Source of the DNA: Bacillota bacterium
GTDB taxonomy: Bacteria > Bacillota > Clostridia > Lachnospirales > Lachnospiraceae
NCBI GenBank assembly: GCA_023418475.1
Contig: JAEZZO010000056.1
Span: 51,325 to 115,324 of the forward strand
Direction: 5' to 3'
DNA: 64,000 bases
Notes under the pieces: model-generated
Database searches by the model: none
The model's input: only the letters and a program-made list of their open reading frames with translations
Told to the model about the DNA's origin: nothing
Made by a program: the position numbers and the translations under genes
Part shown: positions 42,825-52,288 of the stretch, one piece after another
How positions within the stretch are numbered: the first letter of the stretch is position 1
Layout of the letters: the number at the start of each line of letters is the position of its first letter

Positions 42825-45143
42825 TTAGAATACCTCCCTTCCTTCTTCATCTCTTAGCTGCTTCACAAACTGCTTAAATTTCTCAAATTCATCATCCAGG
42901 ACTTCTTTCACACCTTTTGCGTCCTTCGTATTTATTCTCGGACTGAAATAGATATGATATGTTTTACCGGGACCAGTAACTGTATCACTGTCATTACCGA
43001 TAGTTTTGTGATTTTTTTGGGTTTTGGTAAATTTATCTGCAAAATAAGATAACCCATTCAATATTTTATTTGCAATTGGCAGCGAAGACATCTTGTCAGC
43101 TATAGGTAATCCTACTCCTCTGGCGGCTTCCTGAAGCAGTTCTCTTGATCGTGGCGTATTATTATGAGGTACTACTGTCTCAGGCACTTTCCCTTCACCT
43201 ATCATGGCCAGTGTCGGACTGGTTACGGTTGCACCTTTTGCCAAATATGGAATTTGAGGAATTTCTCCAATCTCAACACCAGGTATTTTATTGATAATAC
43301 CTGTTAATCCATTAATACCATTGATTGCCTGATTAATTAACGCAATCACCCAGTTTAGAGGCGCTTTTGCTATATCACTAAATCCTTTGAATATGCCTGC
43401 AAATATATTTTTTACATTCTCCCAAGCTGCACTCCAATTGCCTGTAAAAATGTTCACCACAAAATTAATAACATTAGTCAAAACATCAATGATATTTATA
43501 AAATGATCTATAATACCCTGAACAACTGGCAATAGAGTTTTGATGGCAGCCAATAATTCAACCGCAAATATTTGGACAACAATTGATATCACCGGAGCCA
43601 ATGCCCTTATTATACTAAAAATTGCTCCGAATAATTTCTGCAGTACCGGTAATAAACTTTTAATCAAGCTAATGATTGGCGGTAGCAGCATCTGCATTGC
43701 TGGCATAAGTGCATTCATCAGTAAAGCAACTAATGGAGCAGCCTGTGCAATCAAATCTGCGATTACCGGTGCTATCAGCTTAATTAATGATACCAATACC
43801 GGAATTACTGATCTAATCAGCATTAATATTGGCGGTAGTAGTATCTTGATCACCGGAAATAATTTTCTTAATAATGAAGCGATCAACGGAGCCAGTTCCT
43901 TCACCAGATCAGATACAATTGGTGTTAACGCCTGGATCAAAGAAATAAATAACGGTAAGGCCTGATTTATAATATTTGTGATAGCAGGTACAATCGACTG
44001 AAATGCCGGTATTAACAGTTGCACCAACTGTGGGATTAATGGAGCTATTGTTTTTACTGTGGTCGCAATATATGGCAGTAACGATTGAATAGCACCTGTA
44101 ATCATAGGAATAATATCACTGCCCATACTAAGCGGAGATAATAATTCTTCAAGGATTGGCAAGATTACTGCTATCGTCTGCGCAATGAGTGGAAGTATTT
44201 TAGCAAAGTTATCAAATCCTTTGTCGATCTGATCACTAATTACAGGTCCAAGCTTATCTAATACTATTGTCAGTTTATCCAAAGCTTTCTGTACATAGGG
44301 TAATGCTCCTTTGATCAGCTTATTCAGCAATGGAAGCAGGAAAAATCCTATTTCTTCTGTAATTGCATCAAATGTATTCTGTGATTGCAATATTTGTCCT
44401 TGATCTGTCTGCGCAAAGGCCTCGTTAACTCCACCAACATTTTCTTTTAGTACCTGGGCAATCGTTGCAGCTCTTAAAGTGGCATCGCCTGTTTTAATTG
44501 CTTTTTCCTGTGCTTCTGTAAACGATATACCTACCTTAGATAATGCTCCTACACTTCCGGACATTGCTTTTCCTAGCATATTTGCAACTGAAACGGCATC
44601 ACCCTGTGTAGCATTCAGTCCTTTTGTCTGCGCTAATAAATCATCCATTCCGGATGCCAACACAGATATTTCTTTGTCTGATAACTGATAGGTAGCCAAT
44701 TGCTGCATACCTGCAACTGTTATATCATTACCTATTACGCCAACGTTTTCTAATGCATCTGCAACCTTATTAAGTTCCTTAGCCGCATCAGCTGCAGCGT
44801 TAGGACCTCTGATCTGTATCGACTTTACATTTTCCAGGACGGAGGACAATTTAGTCTGTACATCCAGCTGTGCTTTAGCAGCTGTAATCGTTTCCGAAGC
44901 AAATTCTTTTAATTTTGCAATTGCTTTTACTGCACCATAAAGCTTTAGAGCACCAGCCGCCATAGAATGAAAAGACTTTACAACCGCTTTATTTGCTGCA
45001 TTCATTCCGGCTGTTGTCGACTTACTGATTGCCTTGGCTGCACTTGCAGCTTTACTTTTTGATGCATTCAATGCTTTCGTAAGACTTCCGTCAACCTTAC
45101 CGCCCAAAGAAATAGTCGTTTGAAATATTTTTCCTTTAGCCAA
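42825..45143 (-). CDS. Tail tape measure protein
   Basis: 772 residues: a coiled N-terminus (KALNASKSKAASAAKAISKS), a central hydrophobic region of repeating amphipathic segments such as LLPPILMLIRSVIPVLVSLI (about 320-600), and NIFTGNWSAAWENVKNIFAG, the tape-measure hallmark. Its length sets the tail length. The start is TTG at 45143 with AAGGTGG upstream. It lies next to the chaperone frameshift frame, as in P2. Confidence 0.92.
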   Translation of the reverse strand: MAKGKIFQTTISLGGKVDGSLTKALNASKSKAASAAKAISKSTTAGMNAANKAVVKSFHSMAAGALKLYGAVKAIAKLKEFASETITAAKAQLDVQTKLSSVLENVKSIQIRGPNAAADAAKELNKVADALENVGVIGNDITVAGMQQLATYQLSDKEISVLASGMDDLLAQTKGLNATQGDAVSVANMLGKAMSGSVGALSKVGISFTEAQEKAIKTGDATLRAATIAQVLKENVGGVNEAFAQTDQGQILQSQNTFDAITEEIGFFLLPLLNKLIKGALPYVQKALDKLTIVLDKLGPVISDQIDKGFDNFAKILPLIAQTIAVILPILEELLSPLSMGSDIIPMITGAIQSLLPYIATTVKTIAPLIPQLVQLLIPAFQSIVPAITNIINQALPLFISLIQALTPIVSDLVKELAPLIASLLRKLFPVIKILLPPILMLIRSVIPVLVSLIKLIAPVIADLIAQAAPLVALLMNALMPAMQMLLPPIISLIKSLLPVLQKLFGAIFSIIRALAPVISIVVQIFAVELLAAIKTLLPVVQGIIDHFINIIDVLTNVINFVVNIFTGNWSAAWENVKNIFAGIFKGFSDIAKAPLNWVIALINQAINGINGLTGIINKIPGVEIGEIPQIPYLAKGATVTSPTLAMIGEGKVPETVVPHNNTPRSRELLQEAARGVGLPIADKMSSLPIANKILNGLSYFADKFTKTQKNHKTIGNDSDTVTGPGKTYHIYFSPRINTKDAKGVKEVLDDEFEKFKQFVKQLRDEEGREVF

Positions 45144-45155
45144 TTCTGCACCACC

Positions 45156-45374
45156 TTAATTTCGATTTTTGATTGCATTCATGCTTTTCTTCATCTCTTC
45201 GTTTCGTTCTTCCGAGATAAATGTAAGGGTTTCATAGCATTCCAAAAACATCCCCATCGGCATATTAAGTGCAGTCATATAATCTGTTGAGGTATCCATT
45301 GTAATGGTACCGGCTACAAGATTAAGGAACTCTATTCCTCCTCTTTCTCCGTATCCGATACTCCTAACAAAAAA
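45156..45374 (-). CDS. Tail chaperone E' extension by -1 frameshift
   Basis: From the slippery site in gene E the -1 frame is open to TAA at 45156 and adds about 72 residues, including GGIEFLNLVAGTITMD, LNMPMGMFLECYETL and a charged helix EERNEEMKKSMNAIKNRN. It has no good start of its own (only an ATG deep inside). The fusion E+E' would be about 190 residues. In P2-like phages this frameshift product is a tail assembly chaperone acting on the tape measure, which is the next gene here. Confidence 0.8.
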   Translation of the reverse strand, partial: FFVRSIGYGERGGIEFLNLVAGTITMDTSTDYMTALNMPMGMFLECYETLTFISEERNEEMKKSMNAIKNRN

Positions 45375-45727
45375 TTTCGCACCATGGAGCAGATCACAGT
45401 ATAATCTTGCGTACTCGGCATACGCATTAATTCAGATACCGGAATACCACAAGCCAGAGAGAAGTAACTAAATTGTATTCCGTTATCCAGCTCAGGCACA
45501 GCGATCTGTCCTTTCTTGCTCAATCTGGTAACCAGATTTTTATATTGAATTGGCTTAACTGCGTCAAAGTCATACTCAATTTTGGTTATTTTTTCACCGT
45601 CAATTTCAAATGGCTTCTTAAGAATATAGATCCCTGCCGGACTTTCATCATTATCAGAAGTATCCGTATTCATATCCTCTGTTTCATCTTCTGTCCCATT
45701 TTTTAATAAATCATTTTCATCATTCAT
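45332..45727 (-). CDS. Tail assembly chaperone E
   Basis: 131 residues: an acidic Thr/Asp-rich N-terminus (1-30), then ITKIEYDFDAVKPIQYKNLV, SYFSLACGIPVSELMRMPS and YTVICSMVRNFL. This is the family of short tail chaperones between the tube gene and the tape measure. GGAGG precedes ATG. It ends ordinarily at TAG 45332, but carries a slippery TTTTTTG at codons 118-120. Confidence 0.85.
   Translation of the reverse strand: MNDENDLLKNGTEDETEDMNTDTSDNDESPAGIYILKKPFEIDGEKITKIEYDFDAVKPIQYKNLVTRLSKKGQIAVPELDNGIQFSYFSLACGIPVSELMRMPSTQDYTVICSMVRNFLLGVSDTEKEEE
45368..45374 (-). other. Slippery heptamer TTTTTTG
   Basis: In the zero frame the bases are AAT TTT TTG, a T TTT TTG slippery site like those used for -1 frameshifting in P2-type E genes. 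The -1 frame from here has no stop for 72 codons. No convincing downstream pseudoknot was seen. Confidence 0.75.
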
Positions 45728-45768
45728 CGATTTACCTCCATAAAAAAAAGATAAGGCCTATGCCCTAT

Positions 45769-46302
45769 CTATTTATTCAACGCTATATTTAATTTTTTTG
45801 CATAATCGGTACCATCAATAATAAGTTTGCCATTCAACGGATCAATTTCATGGATTACTCTACCGTTCATCGACAGCTTATAATAACTGCAAGCAATATT
45901 GGTAGTGAGTTCCATGGCCTCACCTTTCTTTGTGTCACCTCCTGGTATATTCTTAGGTCTACCCTTAATTGTAGCCGTATAGGAGGTATATGATCCATTA
46001 TTATTACCGCTGATATTATCAACAGCCCAATTATGACGGATATTTACACCTTCCGGATTAATTGCAGCAAGCACACCGTCACTGAAGGATTTCGTTGTAA
46101 CTGCTGCTTCCATTGCTTCAATGCTAAAGATATCTGGTATATTTACTGTTCCAAGGATACCGGCACCGCTCACTTCTCCATCAGCAAAGCTAACATCCGG
46201 TATCGTAAAGCTTGTTACATCACCAATTTCAATATACTTTCCGGCAGGATTTTTTATTGTACAATAAAGGTCTGCAACCTTATTCGCATATATTTTACTC
46301 AT
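45769..46302 (-). CDS. Major tail tube protein (P2 FII-like)
   Basis: 177 residues: the start KIYANKVADLYCTIKNPAG, IPDVSFADGEVSGAGILGTV and GTKSFSDGVLAA-like centre, then YTATIKGRPKNIPGGDTKKG and the end IIDGTDYAKKLNIAL. It builds the inner tail tube. It lies 2 bp after the sheath gene. GAGGAGGC precedes ATG. The fold matches the FII/Hcp group. Confidence 0.9.
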   Translation of the reverse strand: MSKIYANKVADLYCTIKNPAGKYIEIGDVTSFTIPDVSFADGEVSGAGILGTVNIPDIFSIEAMEAAVTTKSFSDGVLAAINPEGVNIRHNWAVDNISGNNNGSYTSYTATIKGRPKNIPGGDTKKGEAMELTTNIACSYYKLSMNGRVIHEIDPLNGKLIIDGTDYAKKLNIALNK

Positions 46303-46304
46303 AA

Positions 46305-47759
46305 TTATGCCTCCTCACTATAATACGATTCCAAACCGGCTGCCGTATATTGTATCTTAAGCGTAATACTCTTTCCGGGAGGTGTATTTGTTTCTGCCAG
46401 ATTAAAAACAAAATCTCCACTTGCCAGGGCACTGACCGGATTTTCTGCTTTTTTAAATGATATAAAACCATATAATAAAGCTCCAATACTAACCAGATTA
46501 TTTAAAGTCAATTGATAATCATCAATAATCTCTTTTGCTTTACGCGTTGGGATCGGCTTATCTACATAATCAAAATTGACAACCTGAAAATCGTTGCTGA
46601 TATAATCCCTCATTTGTACAGCAACATCATTTAAGTATTCTGGAAGTATATTCTCTTTATTGCTTTCGAGATAATTTGACATGCAAACACCCCAAGTACG
46701 CCATGATCCGGATACAAAATTACAGGTAGCAATTCCGATCTCATTTAATGCATTAGCCGCGCTTTCCTTTTGTAAAATAATATTTCCGGAAGAATCACAT
46801 AAGCTGTCAATGTCAATTATTTCATTCGAAGCTGACTCATACGGGATATCATCATTGCTAATATCTACCTTCATCTTTGCTACAATAAATCTGGTAGCTA
46901 ATGAATAGATTAATTTACCCTTTTTTACATAAGGCCAGCAAACCTTTGTCTTTGGACTGTCATAACCCTTCGTAGCCTTTTCAGTAGCTACATCCGCTCT
47001 GGCAGATGATGTGAGCTGGATATAAGACTGTGTAAACCAATGATTATTGATTTTTCCTTCTGATATTTCAATCAGTTTATCTGCAACCGTCTTTCCACCG
47101 GTAACCCCATCTATTAATTCATTTTCCCAACATGGGGCTGCAATCTCACAAGGTATTTCTCCTATGGTCTGCTCAAAGAAGTCTATTCCATCAAAGGTAC
47201 CGGATGTCATACTTAATGTATCCAGTCCTTCCACAACTGAATATGTAACCGCTGCTGTACTTCCTAACGCCTTATTCATATCAGTAATTACAATGGATTG
47301 ACCTTTATCATCATATACAGCCGTATAATCAACACCTTTTGTTTTCCCTGTGATTGCAACAGTATGTAGAATAGCCTTACCATTGACATTAATAGATCCG
47401 ACACCGTTAGCAATTGCAACATTAGCTGATACCGTATCACTATCTACTGTAATACTCGCTTTATTAACAAGCACAATGATCGGTCCCACTGCAGATAATT
47501 CATTACCAAAATGTGCATAAACCGCTTCGCCGAGTGAAAAAGCTTTCGGCCATCTTCCTGCATCCGGCAGGTAAAGTCCGATTTTACTTCGTGCATCCGT
47601 TAAACCTTCTATAACATAAGATTTCCCTGCAATATCAGCCCAATTAGCACGATCAATCTGCCAATATGGTGACGAACCGATATAGCAAGGGATCAATGAA
47701 CTTTTTTCAACGTCCAAAAGTTCGCTATCCTTTTGGACTGCAGTAATTCCTCTTGCCAT
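46305..47759 (-). CDS. Tail sheath protein
   Basis: 484 residues of the contractile tail sheath family: the start MARGITAVQKDSELLDVEKS, SSLIPCYIGSSPYW, ARWPKAFSLGEAVYA-like segment, and the C-terminal ISNDFQVVNFDYVDKPIPTR, IIDDYQLTLNNLVSIGAL. It contracts to drive the tube into the cell. AAGGAGGAA precedes ATG. Confidence 0.93.
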   Translation of the reverse strand: MARGITAVQKDSELLDVEKSSLIPCYIGSSPYWQIDRANWADIAGKSYVIEGLTDARSKIGLYLPDAGRWPKAFSLGEAVYAHFGNELSAVGPIIVLVNKASITVDSDTVSANVAIANGVGSINVNGKAILHTVAITGKTKGVDYTAVYDDKGQSIVITDMNKALGSTAAVTYSVVEGLDTLSMTSGTFDGIDFFEQTIGEIPCEIAAPCWENELIDGVTGGKTVADKLIEISEGKINNHWFTQSYIQLTSSARADVATEKATKGYDSPKTKVCWPYVKKGKLIYSLATRFIVAKMKVDISNDDIPYESASNEIIDIDSLCDSSGNIILQKESAANALNEIGIATCNFVSGSWRTWGVCMSNYLESNKENILPEYLNDVAVQMRDYISNDFQVVNFDYVDKPIPTRKAKEIIDDYQLTLNNLVSIGALLYGFISFKKAENPVSALASGDFVFNLAETNTPPGKSITLKIQYTAAGLESYYSEEA

Positions 47760-48334
47760 TAGTCTTCCTCCTTATAAATTATATTTCTCAGTGTATTCTG
47801 TGGTGATATTTTTACCGGAACGCTTAGGTATCCGAAAGAGTATGGATAGGTAAGTTCCCGGTTATTATATGATCCTAATCGTATCGGTCTGTCTATTGAT
47901 GTTCCTGCAACGCTTCCTCCTAATATCAGCTTTTGCTTTATCCACTCTAATAGATTTATACAATCTTCGAATGCTTTATTGTCAGGAATATCAAGTGAAA
48001 ATCTTTCATCCTCCGCATCCGTTATGTAGGAAGATGTGGAATAGCAGCATACTTGTATGAGTATTTGAATACCAGCCTCGTCATAATCTTCATTGTTATC
48101 ATCAAATCCTATCATGATATACGGAGCTTGAAAAAATTCATTTGTAGCTCCATATAAAGAAAAATTAACATGAGGAAGGCATCCGGTTGTAACAGCCGGT
48201 ATCACTAGAGCCGGCTTTTCAATTCCCTGCTTATCAATTGGAGGTGCTTTCATAAGCTTATACTCCGCAACGATGAGTTCCTTTTCAATATACTCCTGAA
48301 AGCTGTGTAATACGGACAAAATGGAATTAGCCAT
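47759..48334 (-). CDS. Tail/neck protein, unassigned
   Basis: 191 residues. Visible features: a helical N-terminus (VLHSFQEYIEKELIVAEYKL), a middle with GFDDNNEDYDEAGIQILIQV and an aromatic YSTSSYITDAED stretch. Between the sheath gene and the Z-like gene it probably forms a tail terminator, by position only. Its stop overlaps the sheath start by 1 nt. I do not recognise the family. Confidence 0.55.
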   Translation of the reverse strand: MANSILSVLHSFQEYIEKELIVAEYKLMKAPPIDKQGIEKPALVIPAVTTGCLPHVNFSLYGATNEFFQAPYIMIGFDDNNEDYDEAGIQILIQVCCYSTSSYITDAEDERFSLDIPDNKAFEDCINLLEWIKQKLILGGSVAGTSIDRPIRLGSYNNRELTYPYSFGYLSVPVKISPQNTLRNIIYKEED

Positions 48335-48336
48335 TA

Positions 48337-48942
48337 TTAACTTCCTTTCACTTTATTACGACTCCTATGATGCTCAAACCGCTTAGTATAGGTATCTAGC
48401 ATTGTCTTTTGAACCTGTTTGCTTACCGACTTATTCGCTGCCATCTGTGGTATAGAGATTGTCTTGAATGGCTGAATAACTTCACCATTGCCTTTCCCTT
48501 GCGCACGGATCCAGAGCATCGTATTGCCGCCTTTGATGGCAGATGGATTAGCAATAAATGCGCCTTTAACATTCTTTTTACTCTGCTTCTTAATTGTTGC
48601 TGTCGATATTTTTCTTTTGCTGACCTTGATACCAGCCTGAGATTTATATTGTCTTGGGGTGATCGCAAAATGTGTGGAGGTACCAACGGTCAGCAACCTG
48701 CTTGCAACATAAATGTTACCGCTTTTTAATTGTACCGGGGATGATCTGTTGATCTTGGAGTTTTGATCAATCTCTTTCATTTTAAGGTTATAACGAGCTG
48801 ATATTTCCCTCTTCAACGTTGTTTTACCGGCTTTCAGAGAGTCATTGATTGACATACTCATAGCTTTCTTACCACCTTCTGTTGATACGGTTTTCAGCTG
48901 ATCAAAGAACGGTGTGTCAATTTTTGCATTGATTTTAATCAT
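48337..48942 (-). CDS. Minor tail protein Z-like
   Basis: 201 residues, basic: ALKAGKTTLKREISARY-like start, then NIYVASRLLTVGTSTHF, AITPRQYKSQAGIKVSKRK and GGNTMLWIRAQGKGNGEV. This is the prophage minor tail protein Z pattern, a head-tail completion factor. It starts at the stop of the upstream gene. Confidence 0.78.
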   Translation of the reverse strand: MIKINAKIDTPFFDQLKTVSTEGGKKAMSMSINDSLKAGKTTLKREISARYNLKMKEIDQNSKINRSSPVQLKSGNIYVASRLLTVGTSTHFAITPRQYKSQAGIKVSKRKISTATIKKQSKKNVKGAFIANPSAIKGGNTMLWIRAQGKGNGEVIQPFKTISIPQMAANKSVSKQVQKTMLDTYTKRFEHHRSRNKVKGS

Positions 48943-49257
48943 TTACCCACGTCCATTACTTAGAAATATTGCCAGCATCCCTAATTCTGATTTAACCTCA
49001 TTAATTGTATAGGTATTATGATTTACTACATGAACCTCTCCTACATACGGCATCGAGATAAACTGATTTTTAGCTGCATATAACAAATGAGATCCCTGTG
49101 GAAGAATACTGAATTCTTCGGAATATTTTCGTATCAAATCATCATCATCGATTATGGCAACAATTTTACTTTTATCCCAGCTGCATTCCTCCGCAAATTC
49201 ATCCATATTGAAGAAAACCTTCGAAAGATCATCATCCAACGACTCTTTGAAAGACAT
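48943..49257 (-). CDS. Head-tail joining protein
   Basis: 104 residues: MSFKESLDDDLSKVFFNMDE, FAEECSWDKSKIVAII and MPYVGEVHVVNHNTYTINEV. It fits the small joining proteins between capsid and tail genes, in which a beta-rich C-terminal domain forms the connector. Function by position and fold resemblance. Confidence 0.65.
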   Translation of the reverse strand: MSFKESLDDDLSKVFFNMDEFAEECSWDKSKIVAIIDDDDLIRKYSEEFSILPQGSHLLYAAKNQFISMPYVGEVHVVNHNTYTINEVKSELGMLAIFLSNGRG

Positions 49258-49260
49258 TGC

Positions 49261-49584
49261 TTACTCCTTTCCGAAGGTTTCCTCCTGATAATTAATAATC
49301 GCATCCACCAAAGCATCCTTAGATAACGCTTCTTCAAGGCCATGTAAACCGATGCTTTCTGCATATATAATCAGGTCTTTCTTTGCCTTAATTTTCTTAA
49401 TCATGTCATCCGTTTTCAGAATAAGCGCGTTATTATTCTGCGATGTTGTTCCCAAGTCACTGTTATCGATATATTCAGCGACTTTACGATCTACCATTCT
49501 CTGTTCCGTGGCATCATCAAGATTTAAGATGGTACCAGGACCTAATAATCCAGGTCCATATCTTCCTGCTATAATTTTAATCAT
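49261..49584 (-). CDS. Small head-associated protein, unassigned
   Basis: 107 residues: a beta-rich opening (KIIAGRYGPGLLGPGTILNL), a middle RKVAEYIDNSD, and a C-terminal helical segment (KAKKDLIIYAESIGLHGLEE) that looks like a HeH/LEM-type motif. Located between the capsid and joining-protein genes. Unknown exact role. ATG 49584 is at good spacing from AGGAGG. Confidence 0.55.
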   Translation of the reverse strand: MIKIIAGRYGPGLLGPGTILNLDDATEQRMVDRKVAEYIDNSDLGTTSQNNNALILKTDDMIKKIKAKKDLIIYAESIGLHGLEEALSKDALVDAIINYQEETFGKE

Positions 49585-49597
49585 AACCATCTACCTC

Positions 49598-50659
49598 CTA
49601 GCTCAATACGGAGCTGACAACCCAGCCCTTTTTATCATTCGGAACCGGAACCGGAGCAGAGGCAACACGAATTTCTCTTACTTCATTCTTTGCATCAGAA
49701 AGATACTTAGGAATTCTCTTCCCACGGTATGAATGTACAAGTCCGTCCTCCTGTTCGATTTGTGAGATAGCACCATATAATAAACGACCCATTCCAGGAG
49801 CGGATACAAAGAGTTTTCCGGCAGGCATAAACGGCTTGATTTCTCCTGCTTCGTCCTCATACACTTCATCGTATACGAAGATATCGAGCTTTTTACCTCT
49901 TACAACAATAGTTCCAACATGGGCTACTCCATCCGGAGTAACAACCGGATTAATATTGCCAATATTTATACTTCTATTGTCAAGCAGCTTCAGGATCTTA
50001 GCATCATTAATAAACGCAGAATATACATCACTTGCCATATTCAGATCCGATGCCTGACAGCCTGCAGTTGTAAGCATAGATACTATTGCATCCAGATCAT
50101 TATACATAGAAGGATTCGTACCATCCCACAATATTGAAGGTGTATAAACATTCTGGAATGAGGTATCATAGTACCGTAATAACTTCTCAATCGGTTTTCC
50201 TTCTCCATATGCTTCGGCATAATGCTTCATGATAACCTCTCCTGTGAAGATTACTTCTCCACACATCCATTCCTCTCTGCGGTCGATCATTGCAGACAGA
50301 TCGGCAACGTCTTCGCCAAGTACCTGAGCCTGTCTTTGCTCCGGAGTAAATTCTGAATATAAATCTTCACCAAAGCCCTTCTTATTCAGATCATCAATTG
50401 TTAGCGGTCTCTTCGGTGCAATGTACGGAGGCTCATACTCTACCGCCGTATAGCCCTCTCTTTCCATCGTAATACCGCCTTTTCTTGGAATTACGAATGG
50501 AGCAAGCTTGCGGTTGCCTTCCTTATACTCAATAAGTACCTTAGCAGTCGGGAAAATATCCTGATCCCCGGTTGGAAAGTAGCGATTGCGGAACCAGTTA
50601 AGTACCGGATATATCTTCTTAGCTGTTTTAATAAGTGTTCTGGTATCATAAATTGACAT
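49598..50659 (-). CDS. Major capsid protein, lambda gpE-like
   Basis: 353 residues: opening MSIYDTRTLIKTAKKIYPVL, RNRYFPTGDQDIFPTAKVLI, RPLTIDDLNKKGFGEDLYSE and MIDRREEWMCGEVIFTGEV. C-terminal PVPVPNDKKGWVVSSVLS. This is the lambda capsid E family with the HK97 fold. GAGGAGG precedes ATG. It forms the shell; decoration protein D stabilises it. Confidence 0.92.
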   Translation of the reverse strand: MSIYDTRTLIKTAKKIYPVLNWFRNRYFPTGDQDIFPTAKVLIEYKEGNRKLAPFVIPRKGGITMEREGYTAVEYEPPYIAPKRPLTIDDLNKKGFGEDLYSEFTPEQRQAQVLGEDVADLSAMIDRREEWMCGEVIFTGEVIMKHYAEAYGEGKPIEKLLRYYDTSFQNVYTPSILWDGTNPSMYNDLDAIVSMLTTAGCQASDLNMASDVYSAFINDAKILKLLDNRSINIGNINPVVTPDGVAHVGTIVVRGKKLDIFVYDEVYEDEAGEIKPFMPAGKLFVSAPGMGRLLYGAISQIEQEDGLVHSYRGKRIPKYLSDAKNEVREIRVASAPVPVPNDKKGWVVSSVLS

Positions 50660-50729
50660 TTACATATCCTCCTCAAAATTTGATAATGTTAAAGCTCTTA
50701 AATTACAACATATAAATAAAATGGATTAC

Positions 50730-51119
50730 CTAACTAATCGCACTTGATACAAAGATGCCTGCTGCTCTAAGGTCTTCCATATCGCCTGCATCCATACTGC
50801 TTCCATCCTTTACAATAAAAGAATTTTTGTTAAAATGCCCAGAGATATAAGCCACGGCATTCACAGAAGCTGCTGCCGATACAGTATCAACTTCATCAGC
50901 AATAATACAGTTTGCTTTCGATGATGTCTGCGGATTAACCAGTGCCGTTCCAAATACGATATATTCATCCGTATTTGTAAGCGATAATACGGTACCTCTC
51001 TTTACAGCCCCTTGATTGGCTTTTATACTGATAATCTTAACATCAACAGGATGCTTACTGTCGATGATCAGATTATCCGGTGTTACATTATAGAGGGTAT
51101 TGTTTAGTAATGTGCTCAT
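50730..51119 (-). CDS. Head decoration protein, lambda gpD-like
   Basis: 129 residues: NTLYNVTPDNLIIDSKHPVD, VKIISIKANQGAVKRGTVLS, FGTALVNPQTSSKANCIIAD, AAASVNAVAYISGHFNKNSF and DMEDLRAAGIFVSS. These match the trimeric head-stabilising D family. It lies between protease and capsid genes as in lambda. AAGGAG precedes ATG. Confidence 0.88.
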   Translation of the reverse strand: MSTLLNNTLYNVTPDNLIIDSKHPVDVKIISIKANQGAVKRGTVLSLTNTDEYIVFGTALVNPQTSSKANCIIADEVDTVSAAASVNAVAYISGHFNKNSFIVKDGSSMDAGDMEDLRAAGIFVSSAIS

Positions 51120-51121
51120 TA

Positions 51122-52288
51122 TTACTTAATCTCCTTTCTCTTAGAATTAGCTGCCTTAACCGCAATATCAATCAAAGCATCATCGTCAGTAGTATCCTTC
51201 GGATCAGACGGAGTTGTCTTCACTCCATCAACACCAGATTCATGGCTATCCTTTAAGGCTGCTTTGAAATAGTTTTGTCCGCTTGCTTTTGTATCAGCAA
51301 GTACCTTAAGAGCTAAAGCAGCTGCATCCATCGGCTCTGTATACTTTGCTTTCGTTACTAGTTCATCAGAAATTGTTAATGCAATCTCATCAATGGCCTG
51401 AATTCTAGTTCTTTCTGACGCGACACCTTCCTGTCTTGCTGCATTCTGTAGCTGCGTAATCTCATCCTTAAGCTCAGGATGTTCTTTGAATAAATCTTCT
51501 AATTTCACCGTATTTCCTCCTTTTGATTGGCTTGTTTGATTGTTGTCTAAAATACAAGCCTGCGGATCAACCGGGGGAATTGGCTGAAGGGCAGGCTTGA
51601 TATTCTCCGTATTAAGGTTTTTGATATCTGATTGTTTCAGGATACTTTGTAATTTACTAATGTCCTCCGGACTTAAATACCTGGCAGTCATAATTTCTGT
51701 TGAACTGCCTTCTTGTGCAAGATTGGTGATTGCATCAATATCATTCGACTCTTCACTCTTATGAAAGGTCATAATACCATCAACAAATCCGTATTCTACA
51801 GCCTCCTGTGCGCTCATCCAAGTGGTTTTATCCATAAGCTCTATAAGCTTTTCATCACTCATTCCGGTTTTCTCTTTATAAGCATTGCGTATACTTTGAT
51901 TAATAGTCTTAAGCATATTGGACGCGCTATCCATCTCACGATAATCACCCCAGGCAGACGAGGAACAATTATGTATCATAACATTACCCACCGGACTGAT
52001 TAAGCTTTTACATGCGGTTAAAATCTCAGAGGCTGCACTACCTGCTAAACCAACAACATGGATTTCGATATTACCTGCGTATGACATAATCGCTGTCCAA
52101 ATCTCATGAGCCGGCATTACACTACCACCCGGACTATTCATCTCTATTATGATATCATCCTTTCCATTTACTTCATTTAATAAAGATACAATATCATTCG
52201 GACATGTTGCATCCCATCCAAACCAATCATATGCCCATTTATAGTCATTACTAATGATTACTCCCTTTATACTTGCTTTTCTAGCCAC
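51122..52288 (-). CDS. ClpP-type head maturation protease plus scaffold
   Basis: 388 residues. The N-terminal ClpP/S14-type domain (1-180) has IIEMNSPGGSVMPA, catalytic S84 in GLAGSAAS and H106 in MIHNCSS. The C-terminal part (about 230-388) is a charged coiled scaffold (EDLFKEHPELKDEITQL). It cleaves the scaffold and portal during head maturation. The start is GTG 52288 with GGAGGTAA upstream. It overlaps the end of the portal gene by 8 bp. Confidence 0.9.
   Translation of the reverse strand: MARKASIKGVIISNDYKWAYDWFGWDATCPNDIVSLLNEVNGKDDIIIEMNSPGGSVMPAHEIWTAIMSYAGNIEIHVVGLAGSAASEILTACKSLISPVGNVMIHNCSSSAWGDYREMDSASNMLKTINQSIRNAYKEKTGMSDEKLIELMDKTTWMSAQEAVEYGFVDGIMTFHKSEESNDIDAITNLAQEGSSTEIMTARYLSPEDISKLQSILKQSDIKNLNTENIKPALQPIPPVDPQACILDNNQTSQSKGGNTVKLEDLFKEHPELKDEITQLQNAARQEGVASERTRIQAIDEIALTISDELVTKAKYTEPMDAAALALKVLADTKASGQNYFKAALKDSHESGVDGVKTTPSDPKDTTDDDALIDIAVKAANSKRKEIK

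Noticed and set aside
45332..45374. Pseudoknot downstream of the slippery site
   Set aside because: Only GTATC/GATAC with a one-base loop is seen; too tight to be credible.
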